This document shows, in pieces, positions 1-7,327 of a stretch of 15,410 nucleotides of DNA (positions within the stretch are counted from its first letter, which is position 1; every line of letters starts with the position of its first letter). Below the pieces are notes generated by a model. The model searched no databases. It had not been told where the DNA came from and was given only the letters and a program-made list of their open reading frames with translations. The stretch spans positions 1 through 15,410 of the forward strand of contig JAGGRV010000548.1 in NCBI GenBank assembly GCA_021159445.1. The letters run 5' to 3'. The translations under genes and the position numbers were made by a program. Origin of the DNA: Deltaproteobacteria bacterium. Its GTDB lineage: Bacteria; Desulfobacterota; Dissulfuribacteria; Dissulfuribacterales; UBA3076.

Positions 1-14
1 CACCGCGTTTGATA

Positions 15-194
15 TGGCGGAGGGAATCGAACCCACGTCCATTCTCTGTTTGGGGAAAATGTGGAGAAAAACATTTCCCGCGTAGGGACGCGGAGAACGG
101 CACTTGGAAGCTCTCAAGGCATTGTAAATAAAGGGTTTTTGATGTGTCGGCGCTGGGGAGACTGAATTTCCGGAAGGCGGCGAGCCCTCCACCA
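15..194 (-). ncRNA. Unresolved structured RNA-like element with a tRNA/tmRNA-like T-arm
   Basis: The minus strand at 22-34 reads GGG-TTCGATT-CCC, a typical T-loop with a three-pair stem, inside a context (GGACGTGGGTTCGATTCCC) typical of tmRNA 3' domains. Ten bases at each end (15-24 and 185-194) pair on the minus strand with one G-U. However, only six bases separate the T-loop from a GCCA end, too few for a T-stem plus an acceptor stem, so this is not a normal tRNA or tmRNA 3' end. I found no tag reading frame. On the plus strand the element ends in CCACCA followed by T6 (195-200), so orientation is uncertain. It could be a degraded tmRNA/tRNA, an attachment-site remnant, part of a permuted tmRNA continuing past the left edge, or another structured RNA. 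Confidence 0.3.
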
Positions 195-239
195 TTTTTT
201 AGAATTATTAGAGTATTTTGATATTGACAGATTTTAATC

Positions 240-271
240 GGTTCCAGAGATGGCCTCTGGAACCTTTTTTT
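240..271 (+). terminator. Rho-independent terminator
   Basis: A ten-pair perfect stem (240-249 with 255-264), a five-base loop (ATGGC) and a run of seven T (265-271) form a classic intrinsic terminator for plus-strand transcription. It lies downstream of the structured element at 15-194 and about 105 bases before the next gene, so it must end a transcript coming from the left. Confidence 0.85.
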
Positions 272-285
272 GTTCAATCTGTGCC

Positions 286-315
286 TTGCCTTTTCCACCA
301 ATCATCTCTTAATAT
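286..315 (+). promoter_or_regulatory. Possible weak sigma-70 promoter for the carbonic anhydrase gene
   Basis: TTGCCT (286-291) and TAATAT (310-315) are separated by 18 bases, downstream of the terminator and about 60 bases before the start codon. The boxes match consensus only partly. It is the best candidate I see in this gap. Confidence 0.3.
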
Positions 316-377
316 ACCTAATCCGGACAAGCCGGAACCAAACAGGTGTGTGCAAATTACATTAAGGGAGCGATAAT

Positions 378-995
378 ATGATACATCAAAGTGCTATTAC
401 CGATTTTTGTCAGAAAGAATATTTGCCTGAGGTCGATTCATCTGCCTGTATTCATCCAGTTGCCGCGGTAATTGGTCATGTATTTATAGGTAAAAGAGTT
501 ATGGTTGCGCCTTTTGCTTCGGTGCGAGGTGATGAAGGCCAGCCGATTTTTGTCGGGGATGAATCAAATGTGCAAGATGGAGTAATCCTCCATGCACTTG
601 AGACAGAGCACAATGGCCATCCAATTGAGAAAAATCAAGTTGAGGCCGAAGGAAAAAAGTATTCGGTTTACGTAGGCAAGAGAGTCTCCCTGGCTCATCA
701 GGTTCAGATTCATGGCCCTGCGTATGTCGGGGATGATACATTTGTCGGGATGAAGACACTGGTATTCAGGGCAAAAGTGGGAAATAACTGCGTGATCGAA
801 CCTGGATGCATTATTATGGGAGTCACTGTTGCGGATGGACGTTATGTGCCTGCAGGAACAGTGCTGAAAAGTCAAAAGGATGCTGACAACCTTCCAGTGG
901 TTACCGACGACTATCCCCTTAAAAATCTTAATAAAGGGGTAGTGCATGTAAATACCAGCCTTGCGGATGGATATAACAAGATCGATTTGAAATAG
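378..995 (+). CDS. Gamma-class carbonic anhydrase (Cam-type)
   Basis: It interconverts CO2 and bicarbonate in a trimeric left-handed beta-helix fold. Hexapeptide-like repeats run from about residue 25 to 165. Family active-site residues are all visible: putative metal ligands His72, His107 and His112, Arg50 and Glu53 in the RGDEG motif, Asn64 and Gln66 in SNVQDG, and Glu75 in HALET. Glu75 and the following acidic loop (residues 75-95) match the proton-shuttle loop of true Cam enzymes rather than the shorter CamH/YrdA type. There is no obvious signal peptide, so a cytoplasmic location is likely, unlike the archaeal prototype. The start ATG has AAGGGAG at 364-370. The gene stands alone after a terminator. 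A SulP transporter two genes downstream could exchange bicarbonate with it (inference). The 205-residue length is normal. Confidence 0.9.
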   Translation: MIHQSAITDFCQKEYLPEVDSSACIHPVAAVIGHVFIGKRVMVAPFASVRGDEGQPIFVGDESNVQDGVILHALETEHNGHPIEKNQVEAEGKKYSVYVGKRVSLAHQVQIHGPAYVGDDTFVGMKTLVFRAKVGNNCVIEPGCIIMGVTVADGRYVPAGTVLKSQKDADNLPVVTDDYPLKNLNKGVVHVNTSLADGYNKIDLK

Positions 996-997
996 TT

Positions 998-1008
998 AGT
1001 GCCTGAAC
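998..1008 (+). repeat. Solo terminus of the palindromic repeat found at 11339-11471
   Basis: AGTGCCTGAAC directly follows the carbonic anhydrase stop codon. It is identical to the right terminus (read on the minus strand) of the 133-bp palindromic element downstream, and the following AAAAG resembles that element's next bases. It may be a relic of an excised or truncated copy, or chance; only 11 bases match exactly. Confidence 0.35.
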
Positions 1009-1046
1009 AAAAGAAACAACATCTAAACGAAATCTGTTCAAAATCA

Positions 1047-1157
1047 ATCACGAAAACACGAAGGTACGAAAGCACGAAACAAAAACCCAAATGGAAATTC
1101 CTATACTATCAAGTTTAATTTCTTTTTCGTGTTTTCAACTTTTCGTGTTTTCGTGAT
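1047..1157. repeat. 33-bp imperfect inverted repeat
   Basis: The arms 1047-1079 and 1125-1157 are reverse complements with 28 of 33 positions matching. They are built of a short CACGAAA-type unit repeated several times per arm. The spacer is 45 bases. Short CACGAA repeats of this kind are seen between genes in many deltaproteobacterial genomes (recollection, not checked). The function is unknown; the transcript could fold into a long hairpin. Confidence 0.7.
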
Positions 1158-1270
1158 AATCTTTTTTCACTTCTCCAACATTAAATCCAATATCTAACCT
1201 CATAAGTCCATTTTTTTGCCTTGGGGAAAATTTTCCTTGACGTCATTATTTGGATATATTAAAAACCGGT

Positions 1271-1280
1271 TGAACGCTCA
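1271..1280. promoter_or_regulatory. Possible TetR-family operator
   Basis: TGAACGCTCA matches its own reverse complement at 8 of 10 positions and lies 24 bases before the ATG of the TetR gene. TetR repressors often bind such palindromes over their own promoter. TTGACG (1237-1242) lies upstream, but no well-spaced -10 box is apparent. Confidence 0.35.
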
Positions 1281-1303
1281 GTCTAATTTAGAAAGTTGAC
1301 CGA

Positions 1304-1954
1304 ATGAGCTACACAGCAATGAAAAAAATACCGTATTTTGCGAATGGCTTAGATAATAATATGTCCAAAAAAGAAACAATATTGCAGGCCGCAACAAGGC
1401 TCTTTTCGGAAAAAGGGTACAAGGAGACCTCCATTGCTGAGTTGTCCAAGATGACAGGCGCTGCTGAAGGGACGATTTTTTATCATTTTAAGAACAAGGA
1501 AGACATTTTTCTCTCCATCCTTAATGACACTAGAAATAGAGTTATAGAGGAATTTGAGCGGTATCTGAAAGAGGGGGAGTTTGACACCGGTCTGGACATG
1601 ATCGAGAGCGCCATCTCCTTTTACTTCTATCTGGCCGGAATGATGGAAGAGCAGTTTCTCCTTCTGCACCGTCGCCATCCGCATGAACTCGCCGAGGTTA
1701 ATCCTGTTTGCAGGGAGCATCTCGAGGCTATTTACAACTGTTTTGTAAATGGTTTCGAACAAGCCATTCTGCTCGGGCAAAAGGATGGGTCCATAAGAAA
1801 AATGTCTCCAAAAAAAACCGCGCTGATTATATTTTCCATGGTTGACGGCCTAGTGCGGTTCAAAACCTATAACCTTTACAATGCAGGCGCACTCCACAAG
1901 GAATTTATGGAATTGTGCCGCAGGATGTTACAGAAAAAACAGATTCAGGAGTAG
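1304..1954 (+). CDS. TetR/AcrR-family transcriptional regulator
   Basis: This is a one-component DNA-binding regulator. The N-terminal helix-turn-helix spans about residues 24-70 and contains the family core ETSIAELSKMTGAAEGTIFY then HFKNKEDIF. The C-terminal ligand/dimer domain is variable and gives no ligand clue. Two starts are possible: ATG 1304 (216 residues, weak GAAAG upstream) and ATG 1361, which gives the usual short TetR N-terminus beginning MSKKETILQ (197 residues) but has no visible ribosome site. I keep 1304 with doubt. Its stop lies nine bases before the SulP start codon, so the two are probably co-transcribed and the regulator likely controls the transporter operon and itself through the palindrome at 1271-1280 (inference). 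Confidence 0.88.
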   Translation: MSYTAMKKIPYFANGLDNNMSKKETILQAATRLFSEKGYKETSIAELSKMTGAAEGTIFYHFKNKEDIFLSILNDTRNRVIEEFERYLKEGEFDTGLDMIESAISFYFYLAGMMEEQFLLLHRRHPHELAEVNPVCREHLEAIYNCFVNGFEQAILLGQKDGSIRKMSPKKTALIIFSMVDGLVRFKTYNLYNAGALHKEFMELCRRMLQKKQIQE

Positions 1955-1963
1955 GTGTTTCCA

Positions 1964-4093
1964 ATGCTGACAAAAATCTTTCCATTTATTGGCTGGTTTA
2001 AAGGCTACGATTTTGGCAGTTTCAGAACCGACGTTTTATCGGGCCTTACTGTTGCGATGGTACTCATTCCCCAATCCATGGCCTATGCGCAATTAGCAGG
2101 GCTGCCGCCATACTATGGGCTGTATGCAGCGTTCCTGCCCCCCATGATTGCGTCCCTGTTCGGCTCAAGTCGTCAGTTGGCTACAGGCCCTGTGGCGGTT
2201 GTGTCGCTGATGACCGCAGCATCTCTTGAGCCGTTGGCCACGGCAGGCAGTGAAGGCTATATTGCTTATGCCCTTCTGCTGGCCCTCATGGTTGGCCTGT
2301 TTCAGTTCACCCTTGGCGTACTCAGGCTCGGACTTGTGGTCAATCTCCTTTCACACCCGGTGGTCAACGGGTTTACAAACGCGGCATCCATTGTCATTGC
2401 CACCTCACAGCTATCCAAGCTGTTTGGTGTCTATGTGGATAAGGCCGAACACCATTATGGTACGATCATCAGGGTCGTCCAGGAAGCAATTCACTATACC
2501 CATTTGCCTACATTGTTATTAGGTGCATTCGCTTTTGCCATCATGTTCGGACTCAGGCGAATTGCACCCAAGATCCCAAATGTGCTCGTAGCCGTGGCAA
2601 TAACAACAGTCATTTCCTGGGCCATTGGGTTTCAGCACAATGCCAGTGTTGACATTTCGGCCATCGAGTGCCCCAGGGTACATGAACTTATTCAGAGTTT
2701 TAATGAGGCAGTGAACGGCATAACGCCGTTGGCTGAAGAACGGACCAACGTTGCCAAGGCCCTGGATGAGGCCAAAAGCGCCCACGACACCATAGGTATC
2801 CTCGACGCAGAGCGTGATACAAGTGTCATAGCAGTCAAGATGGATCAGCTCAAGGAGGAAGCCCACGTCTACAGGACTGAACTCAGGCATTACTTGTTCA
2901 GTGGTGTGGAGCAACCTGACGGTTCGCTGAGGTTCTATCCGAAGGAGGAAGTTTCTGACGGTGTCCAGAGTGATGGCCGTACATGGCGAATCAAGGTAGG
3001 CAACAAGCCGCTCATGACCGATAAGCTGGTCATGATGGGAGGCGGCAAAGTAGTTGGAGTAATACCTGAGGGGCTGCCTTCTTTCACAGTGCCGAAACTG
3101 GACTTTAAGATCTTGCTTCAACTCCTGCCCTTTGCGATCATTATTTCGCTTCTGGGCTTTATGGAGGCCATTGCAATTGCCAAGGCCATTGCCGGTAAGA
3201 CAGGCCAGCGTCTTGATCCCAACCAGGAACTCATCGGCCAGGGGCTGGGTAACATCTTGGGCTCTGTCGCCAAAAGTTATCCTGTTTCCGGCTCCTTCTC
3301 GAGGTCAGCGGTCAACTTCCAGGCCGGTGCAGTTTCGGGCCTGTCGGCCGTGTTTACCAGCGCGGCCGTGGTTATCACGCTCCTGTTTTTTACTCCGCTC
3401 CTTTACCACCTGCCACAGTCCGTGCTGGCCGCAGTCATAATGATGGCGGTCCTCGGCCTGATAAACATCTCCGGTTTTATTCACGCCTGGAAGGCCCAGT
3501 GGTATGATGGTGCTATTTCAATACTCAGCTTTGTAGTCACCCTTGCCTTGGCGCCCCACCTGGAAAAAGGTATTGAGCTTGGCGTGCTCCTCTCGCTAAT
3601 GGTCTTTGTATACAAGAGTATGCGGCCTACTGTGGCATCCCTGGCCAAGCATGAGGATAAATCCCTGCGTGATGCCATGGTCTTCGGCCTTAAGCAATGC
3701 AAGTATGTTGCTGTAGTCCGCTTTGACGGCCCGCTCTTTTTTGCCAATGCCAGCTACCTGGAAGACCAGATCATGGAGCGTATGCAAAGCATGAAAGACC
3801 TCAGGCATATCATTATAGTGTCTAACGGCATAAATGATATTGACGCATCAGGTGAAGAGACATTATCATCGCTTGTAGACAGGATCAGGGCCGCAGGCAT
3901 TGACATCTCTTTCAGTGGTGTTAATGAATCCGTCATAAAGGTGTTGGAGCGCACGTTCCTGTTGGAAAAGATCGGCGAGGACCACATTTATCCGACTCTG
4001 GAAATAGCCATCTGCGCCATTCACCCTCATGAGCATGTGGACGACGTAGACAAAACCTGTCCGCTTACAGACGTTTGCAGACTTCATGCATAG
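1964..4093 (+). CDS. SulP (SLC26-type) anion transporter with STAS domain
   Basis: This inner-membrane anion transporter (sulfate or bicarbonate type) has multiple hydrophobic helices over residues 1-555 and a cytoplasmic STAS domain at about 570-690. Family signatures include LTVAMVLIPQSMAYAQLAGL near the N-terminus, MEAIAIAK (400-407) and SYPVSGSFSRSAVN (438-451). In the STAS domain, DIDASGEETL keeps the serine position phosphorylated in SpoIIAA-like proteins. An unusual hydrophilic insertion (about 226-361) sits just before GVIPEGLPSF. The tail contains a CxxxxxC pair (699-705). I chose ATG 1964, twelve bases after AGGAG (1947-1951). An in-frame GTG at 1955 touches the TetR stop but is only three bases from that site. 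Substrate is undetermined; the nearby carbonic anhydrase makes bicarbonate plausible, and sulfate is equally possible. Confidence 0.93.
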   Translation: MLTKIFPFIGWFKGYDFGSFRTDVLSGLTVAMVLIPQSMAYAQLAGLPPYYGLYAAFLPPMIASLFGSSRQLATGPVAVVSLMTAASLEPLATAGSEGYIAYALLLALMVGLFQFTLGVLRLGLVVNLLSHPVVNGFTNAASIVIATSQLSKLFGVYVDKAEHHYGTIIRVVQEAIHYTHLPTLLLGAFAFAIMFGLRRIAPKIPNVLVAVAITTVISWAIGFQHNASVDISAIECPRVHELIQSFNEAVNGITPLAEERTNVAKALDEAKSAHDTIGILDAERDTSVIAVKMDQLKEEAHVYRTELRHYLFSGVEQPDGSLRFYPKEEVSDGVQSDGRTWRIKVGNKPLMTDKLVMMGGGKVVGVIPEGLPSFTVPKLDFKILLQLLPFAIIISLLGFMEAIAIAKAIAGKTGQRLDPNQELIGQGLGNILGSVAKSYPVSGSFSRSAVNFQAGAVSGLSAVFTSAAVVITLLFFTPLLYHLPQSVLAAVIMMAVLGLINISGFIHAWKAQWYDGAISILSFVVTLALAPHLEKGIELGVLLSLMVFVYKSMRPTVASLAKHEDKSLRDAMVFGLKQCKYVAVVRFDGPLFFANASYLEDQIMERMQSMKDLRHIIIVSNGINDIDASGEETLSSLVDRIRAAGIDISFSGVNESVIKVLERTFLLEKIGEDHIYPTLEIAICAIHPHEHVDDVDKTCPLTDVCRLHA

Positions 4094-4114
4094 TTAAAAA
4101 AAAGGGAGTTAGAT

Positions 4115-5335
4115 ATGTCTGTCATCACAGTATTCAGTGGTAGTTTTTGCAGGGAAAACTCAGTAATCCAAGAAGTAGCCGGCAGCACAGGTTATAAGCT
4201 TGTTATGGACAAAAGTCTTGTCGGCCACGCAGCCAGGCTTTCCGGCATGGATGAAGGCAAGATAGAACGGGCCTTTTCAGCCACAACATCAGTATTCAAC
4301 AAGTTCACCCACGAAAAGGAACGCGCGATTGCCTATCTCAGGCTCGCTCTGGCAGAGACGCTCTCAGACGACAATCTTGTTGTCTCAGGGTTCTCAGGTC
4401 AGCTTATTCCAAAAGAGGTCAGTCACGTACTTAGGGTCTGCCTTATCGCAGACCTGAAGTTCAGGATCAAAGTGGCTGCTGAAGAACAGGGACTGTCTGA
4501 AAAAGACGCTGTCAAGCTCATACACAACGAAGATAATGACCGCGCCGCATGGGTCAATGCCTTGTTTGGCAAGAAAGATCCCTGGGCCGCTTCCCTATAT
4601 GACATCGTTATTCCCATGGACAAGAAAGACGTAGCGGAAGCAGCAGCGCTTATTATAAAGAATTTGGACAGTGACGTGGTCAAGACCACTGAGAGTTCGA
4701 AAAAGGCGGTTGAGGACTTCCTCCTTGCAGCCAAGGTAGAAGTGGTCCTGATCAAAGAGGGACACTCGGCGGACGTAAGTGTCAAGGACGGCTCGGTCAA
4801 GCTGAGCATCAACAAGCATGTCCTGATGCTCGGCCGGCTTGAGGAAGAACTCAAATCCATTGTCAGCAGGGTGCCCGGCGTCAAGTCCGTGGACACCAAG
4901 GTGGGCAAGGGCTTTCATAAAACAGACGTTTACCGGAAAGTAGACCTTGGGACTCCGTCAAAGGTCTTGCTCGTGGACGACGAGCGCGAGTTTGTCCAGA
5001 CCCTGTCCGAGCGCCTGATCATGCGCGAAATGGGCTCGGCCGTAACTTACGATGGCGAATCGGCCCTCGAATTGGTGAGCAAGGACGAGCCTGAGGTCAT
5101 GATCCTGGACCTCAAGATGCCGGGCATTGACGGCATTGAGACCCTGCGGCGGGTTAAGCAGACCCATCCTGAGATCGAGGTCATCATCCTCACCGGACAC
5201 GGTTCCGAGGCCGATAGGAAGATATGCATGGACCTCGGCGCATTTGCCTATCTGCACAAGCCAGTGGATATTGAGGTGTTGAGCGACACGCTCAAAAAGG
5301 CCAACGAAAAAATTCAGCAGAAAAAGGCCTCGTAA
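4115..5335 (+). CDS. Cytidylate-kinase-like / BON-like / receiver fusion protein
   Basis: This soluble 406-residue protein has three parts. Residues 1-185 resemble the cytidylate-kinase-like family: a P-loop-position segment FSGSFCREN (7-15), GFSGQLIPKEVSHVLRVCLI, and DRAAWVNALFGKKDPWAASLYDIVI. The P-loop lacks the usual GxxGxGK(S/T) lysine, so kinase activity is doubtful. Residues 195-268 look like a BON domain (VSVKDGSVKLS then SRVPGVKSVDTKV). Residues 282-400 are a complete receiver with Asp288/289, phospho-acceptor Asp332, Thr360 and Lys382. No output domain follows. AAGGGAG (4102-4108) precedes the ATG, 21 bases after the SulP stop, so it is probably in the TetR-SulP operon. A regulator acting on the transporter or a nucleotide sensor is possible (inference). 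Confidence 0.85.
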   Translation: MSVITVFSGSFCRENSVIQEVAGSTGYKLVMDKSLVGHAARLSGMDEGKIERAFSATTSVFNKFTHEKERAIAYLRLALAETLSDDNLVVSGFSGQLIPKEVSHVLRVCLIADLKFRIKVAAEEQGLSEKDAVKLIHNEDNDRAAWVNALFGKKDPWAASLYDIVIPMDKKDVAEAAALIIKNLDSDVVKTTESSKKAVEDFLLAAKVEVVLIKEGHSADVSVKDGSVKLSINKHVLMLGRLEEELKSIVSRVPGVKSVDTKVGKGFHKTDVYRKVDLGTPSKVLLVDDEREFVQTLSERLIMREMGSAVTYDGESALELVSKDEPEVMILDLKMPGIDGIETLRRVKQTHPEIEVIILTGHGSEADRKICMDLGAFAYLHKPVDIEVLSDTLKKANEKIQQKKAS

Positions 5336-5344
5336 CCGTTTACG

Positions 5345-5374
5345 GGTTCAAAAGTCCAGGGTTCAAAAGTCCAG
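5345..5374 (+). repeat. 15-bp tandem direct repeat, two copies
   Basis: GGTTCAAAAGTCCAG occurs twice in perfect tandem (5345-5359 and 5360-5374), followed by a decayed partial copy, just after the fusion-protein gene. Function is unknown. Confidence 0.85.
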
Positions 5375-5457
5375 AGTTTAACGAAAACCTGAACCGTTGA
5401 TTTGTGGATTCTGAATAGTTTTCGTCCGCGTACCCTCCGCCTCGCATCTGCAGCACC

Positions 5458-5523
5458 CTGTGAACGGTTACAATATATTTATACTGTAGCGGTACTTGAA
5501 TATAAAAATGTTCACAGTATAAT
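5458..5523 (+). promoter_or_regulatory. Sigma-70-type promoter overlapped by two inverted repeats
   Basis: TTGAAT (5496-5501) and a perfect TATAAT (5518-5523) are spaced by 16 bases, a good promoter for the histidine kinase operon starting at 5586. Two inverted repeats overlap it: CTGTGAAC (5458-5465) with GTTCACAG (5510-5517), and TTATACTGT (5479-5487) with ACAGTATAA (5514-5522). Both right arms cover the -10 region, so a bound regulator could block or loop the promoter. The regulator is not identified. Confidence 0.6.
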
Positions 5524-5585
5524 TCCCGCTTGCAATTTTTTTTTGTTCGATCCCTAATCGTAATAGCAGTCATTTGGATTTGGCT

Positions 5586-7322
5586 ATGTCAATAATAGAA
5601 AAACTGAAACCAAAATTCTGGTCAAATGGTGTTAGGGACGCCGGTATGGGCACAACAAGGCACCTGTTCAACTTCCGCCGCATCTGGAATCTGGCGGTCT
5701 TTCTTACTGCCGGGGTCGCTCTTGTGCCGTTGATTTCCATGACTTTGATCCACTATGAGGTGACACAGAATGCCATAGAGTCCGAGGTGCGTAATCATAC
5801 AATGCGACTTGTGCGCAACACCTGGCGAACCGTTTCATATTTCCTTAATGAACGTAAGACCGTGCTGGACCTGGTAGCCCATGAGCACACCTACGAGGAC
5901 TTGAAAAATCCAATTAAGCTGGCCGCAATCCTGAAAAATCTGAAGAAAAGGCTGGGTGGCGTTGTGGACCTCGGGGTAATCGATTCCTCCGGCATACAAA
6001 CGAACTATGTAGGGCCATACCCTCTTGTAAATAAGGACTATAGCGATCAGGAATCGTTCAAAAAAGTAATTGAAAGTGGTATATACACAAGCGACTTCTT
6101 CCTGGGATTCCGGAATGTACCGCACATGGTAATTGCGAGAAAGTACGTCATACAGAACGGTTCTTTCTATGTACTCAGGGCTACTCTGGACATCAAGCCG
6201 GTCAACAAAGCGCTTAACGAAATCGAAGTGAGTGGTTTAGGGGACGTATTTGTCATTAACCGCAAAGGCATGCTCCAGACCCCGTCCCGGTACCATGGCA
6301 AGATTCTTGAAAAGGTTTCTCTGCCAGTTCCGAGATACTCTAAGGAAATACAAGTAGTTGAGTGCAATACGTCCAACAGGGAACCCCTTATCGTCGGCTA
6401 TGCGTATATCCCTGACACGCCTTTCATCCTGATGATCGTTCAGCAGAAAACAGAACTCATGGAGCGCTGGTATAAGACCCGCATGGAGCTTTTCTGGTTC
6501 CTGGTAATCAGCATTACACTGATTCTGATCGTCACCTTGGGCATGGCCACCTATCTTGTAAACAAGATTTACATAGCGGACAATGAGCGGGTCAGCAGTC
6601 TGCACAAGGTGGAGTACTCCAACAGGTTGGCTTCCATCGGAAGGTTAGCCGCCGGCGTGGCCCATGAGGTCAATAACCCCCTGGCCATCATCAACGAGAA
6701 GGCCGGACTCATCAAGGATCTGTTCACCTACAAGGAGATGTATTCAGAAGATACGAAGCTGATCAGCCTTATAGACTCGATTATCTCCTCTGTGGAGCGG
6801 TGTGGGACCATCACAAAGCGGCTTCTCGGTTTTGCGCGGCACATGGAAGTGAGCATCCGGTCCATCAATGTGCGGGAGGTCCTGGAAGAGGTCCTGGGCT
6901 TTCTGGAAAAGGAGGCTGAGTACAGGTCTATCAAAGTCTCTTTGAATGTGCCTGACGATATCCCTGAATTCGAAAGCGACCGGGGCAAGGTGCAACAGAT
7001 ATTTCTTAATCTGGTCAATAACGCCTTTGCTGCCATGGAAGACGGTGGTAGTCTGGATATCACAGTCAAACGCGAAGATGAAGACTTTATTTCGGCCACA
7101 GTTACTGATACAGGATGTGGTATCCCCAAGACAGACATAGAACGTATCTTCTGTCCGTTTTTTTCCACCAAGACGGAAAAGGGCGGGACAGGTCTCGGCC
7201 TGTCCATTACGTGTGGTCTTGTCCAGGAGATCGGCGGCAAGATCGACGTGCAAAGCGAAGTAGGGAAAGGAACAACCTTTACTATAACTCTACCATTAAA
7301 GATTGATAAAGAGAGGAAGTAA
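5586..7322 (+). CDS. Membrane-bound sensor histidine kinase
   Basis: It autophosphorylates on histidine in response to an extracytoplasmic signal. Residues about 36-56 form a first membrane helix, about 60-295 an extracytoplasmic Cache-like sensor (VVDLGVIDSSG, a family-like feature), and about 303-326 a second helix. The dimerisation/phosphoacceptor motif RLASIGRLAAGVAHEVNNP contains His360, followed by a HATPase domain with the N-box (QIFLNLVNNAFAAMEDGG), DTGCGIP and GGTGLGLS. All catalytic motifs look intact. No DNA-binding or receiver part is present. The start is uncertain: ATG 5586 begins MSIIEKLKPKFW, and an in-frame TTG lies at 5574, neither with a strong ribosome site. The next gene starts five bases after the stop, so its partner is probably that receiver. 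Confidence 0.92.
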   Translation: MSIIEKLKPKFWSNGVRDAGMGTTRHLFNFRRIWNLAVFLTAGVALVPLISMTLIHYEVTQNAIESEVRNHTMRLVRNTWRTVSYFLNERKTVLDLVAHEHTYEDLKNPIKLAAILKNLKKRLGGVVDLGVIDSSGIQTNYVGPYPLVNKDYSDQESFKKVIESGIYTSDFFLGFRNVPHMVIARKYVIQNGSFYVLRATLDIKPVNKALNEIEVSGLGDVFVINRKGMLQTPSRYHGKILEKVSLPVPRYSKEIQVVECNTSNREPLIVGYAYIPDTPFILMIVQQKTELMERWYKTRMELFWFLVISITLILIVTLGMATYLVNKIYIADNERVSSLHKVEYSNRLASIGRLAAGVAHEVNNPLAIINEKAGLIKDLFTYKEMYSEDTKLISLIDSIISSVERCGTITKRLLGFARHMEVSIRSINVREVLEEVLGFLEKEAEYRSIKVSLNVPDDIPEFESDRGKVQQIFLNLVNNAFAAMEDGGSLDITVKREDEDFISATVTDTGCGIPKTDIERIFCPFFSTKTEKGGTGLGLSITCGLVQEIGGKIDVQSEVGKGTTFTITLPLKIDKERK

Positions 7323-7327
7323 AACAT

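Larger units (their letters stand above)
996..1303. other. Intergenic region with repeats and TetR-type control signals
   Basis: These 308 bases hold no gene I can support. They contain a solo copy of a repeat end (998-1008), a 33-bp imperfect inverted repeat (arms 1047-1079 and 1125-1157), an AT-rich stretch and a small near-palindrome (1271-1280) just before the TetR gene. I see no T-rich intrinsic terminator for the carbonic anhydrase gene. Confidence 0.6.

Noticed and set aside
1..200. Intact tmRNA (ssrA) or selenocysteine tRNA
   Set aside because: Too few bases between T-loop and CCA for both T-stem and acceptor, no tag reading frame, and no anticodon arm could be drawn.
2519..3121. 200-codon minus-strand reading frame inside SulP
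   Set aside because: It is antisense to a clearly conserved transporter and has no recognisable features or ribosome site.
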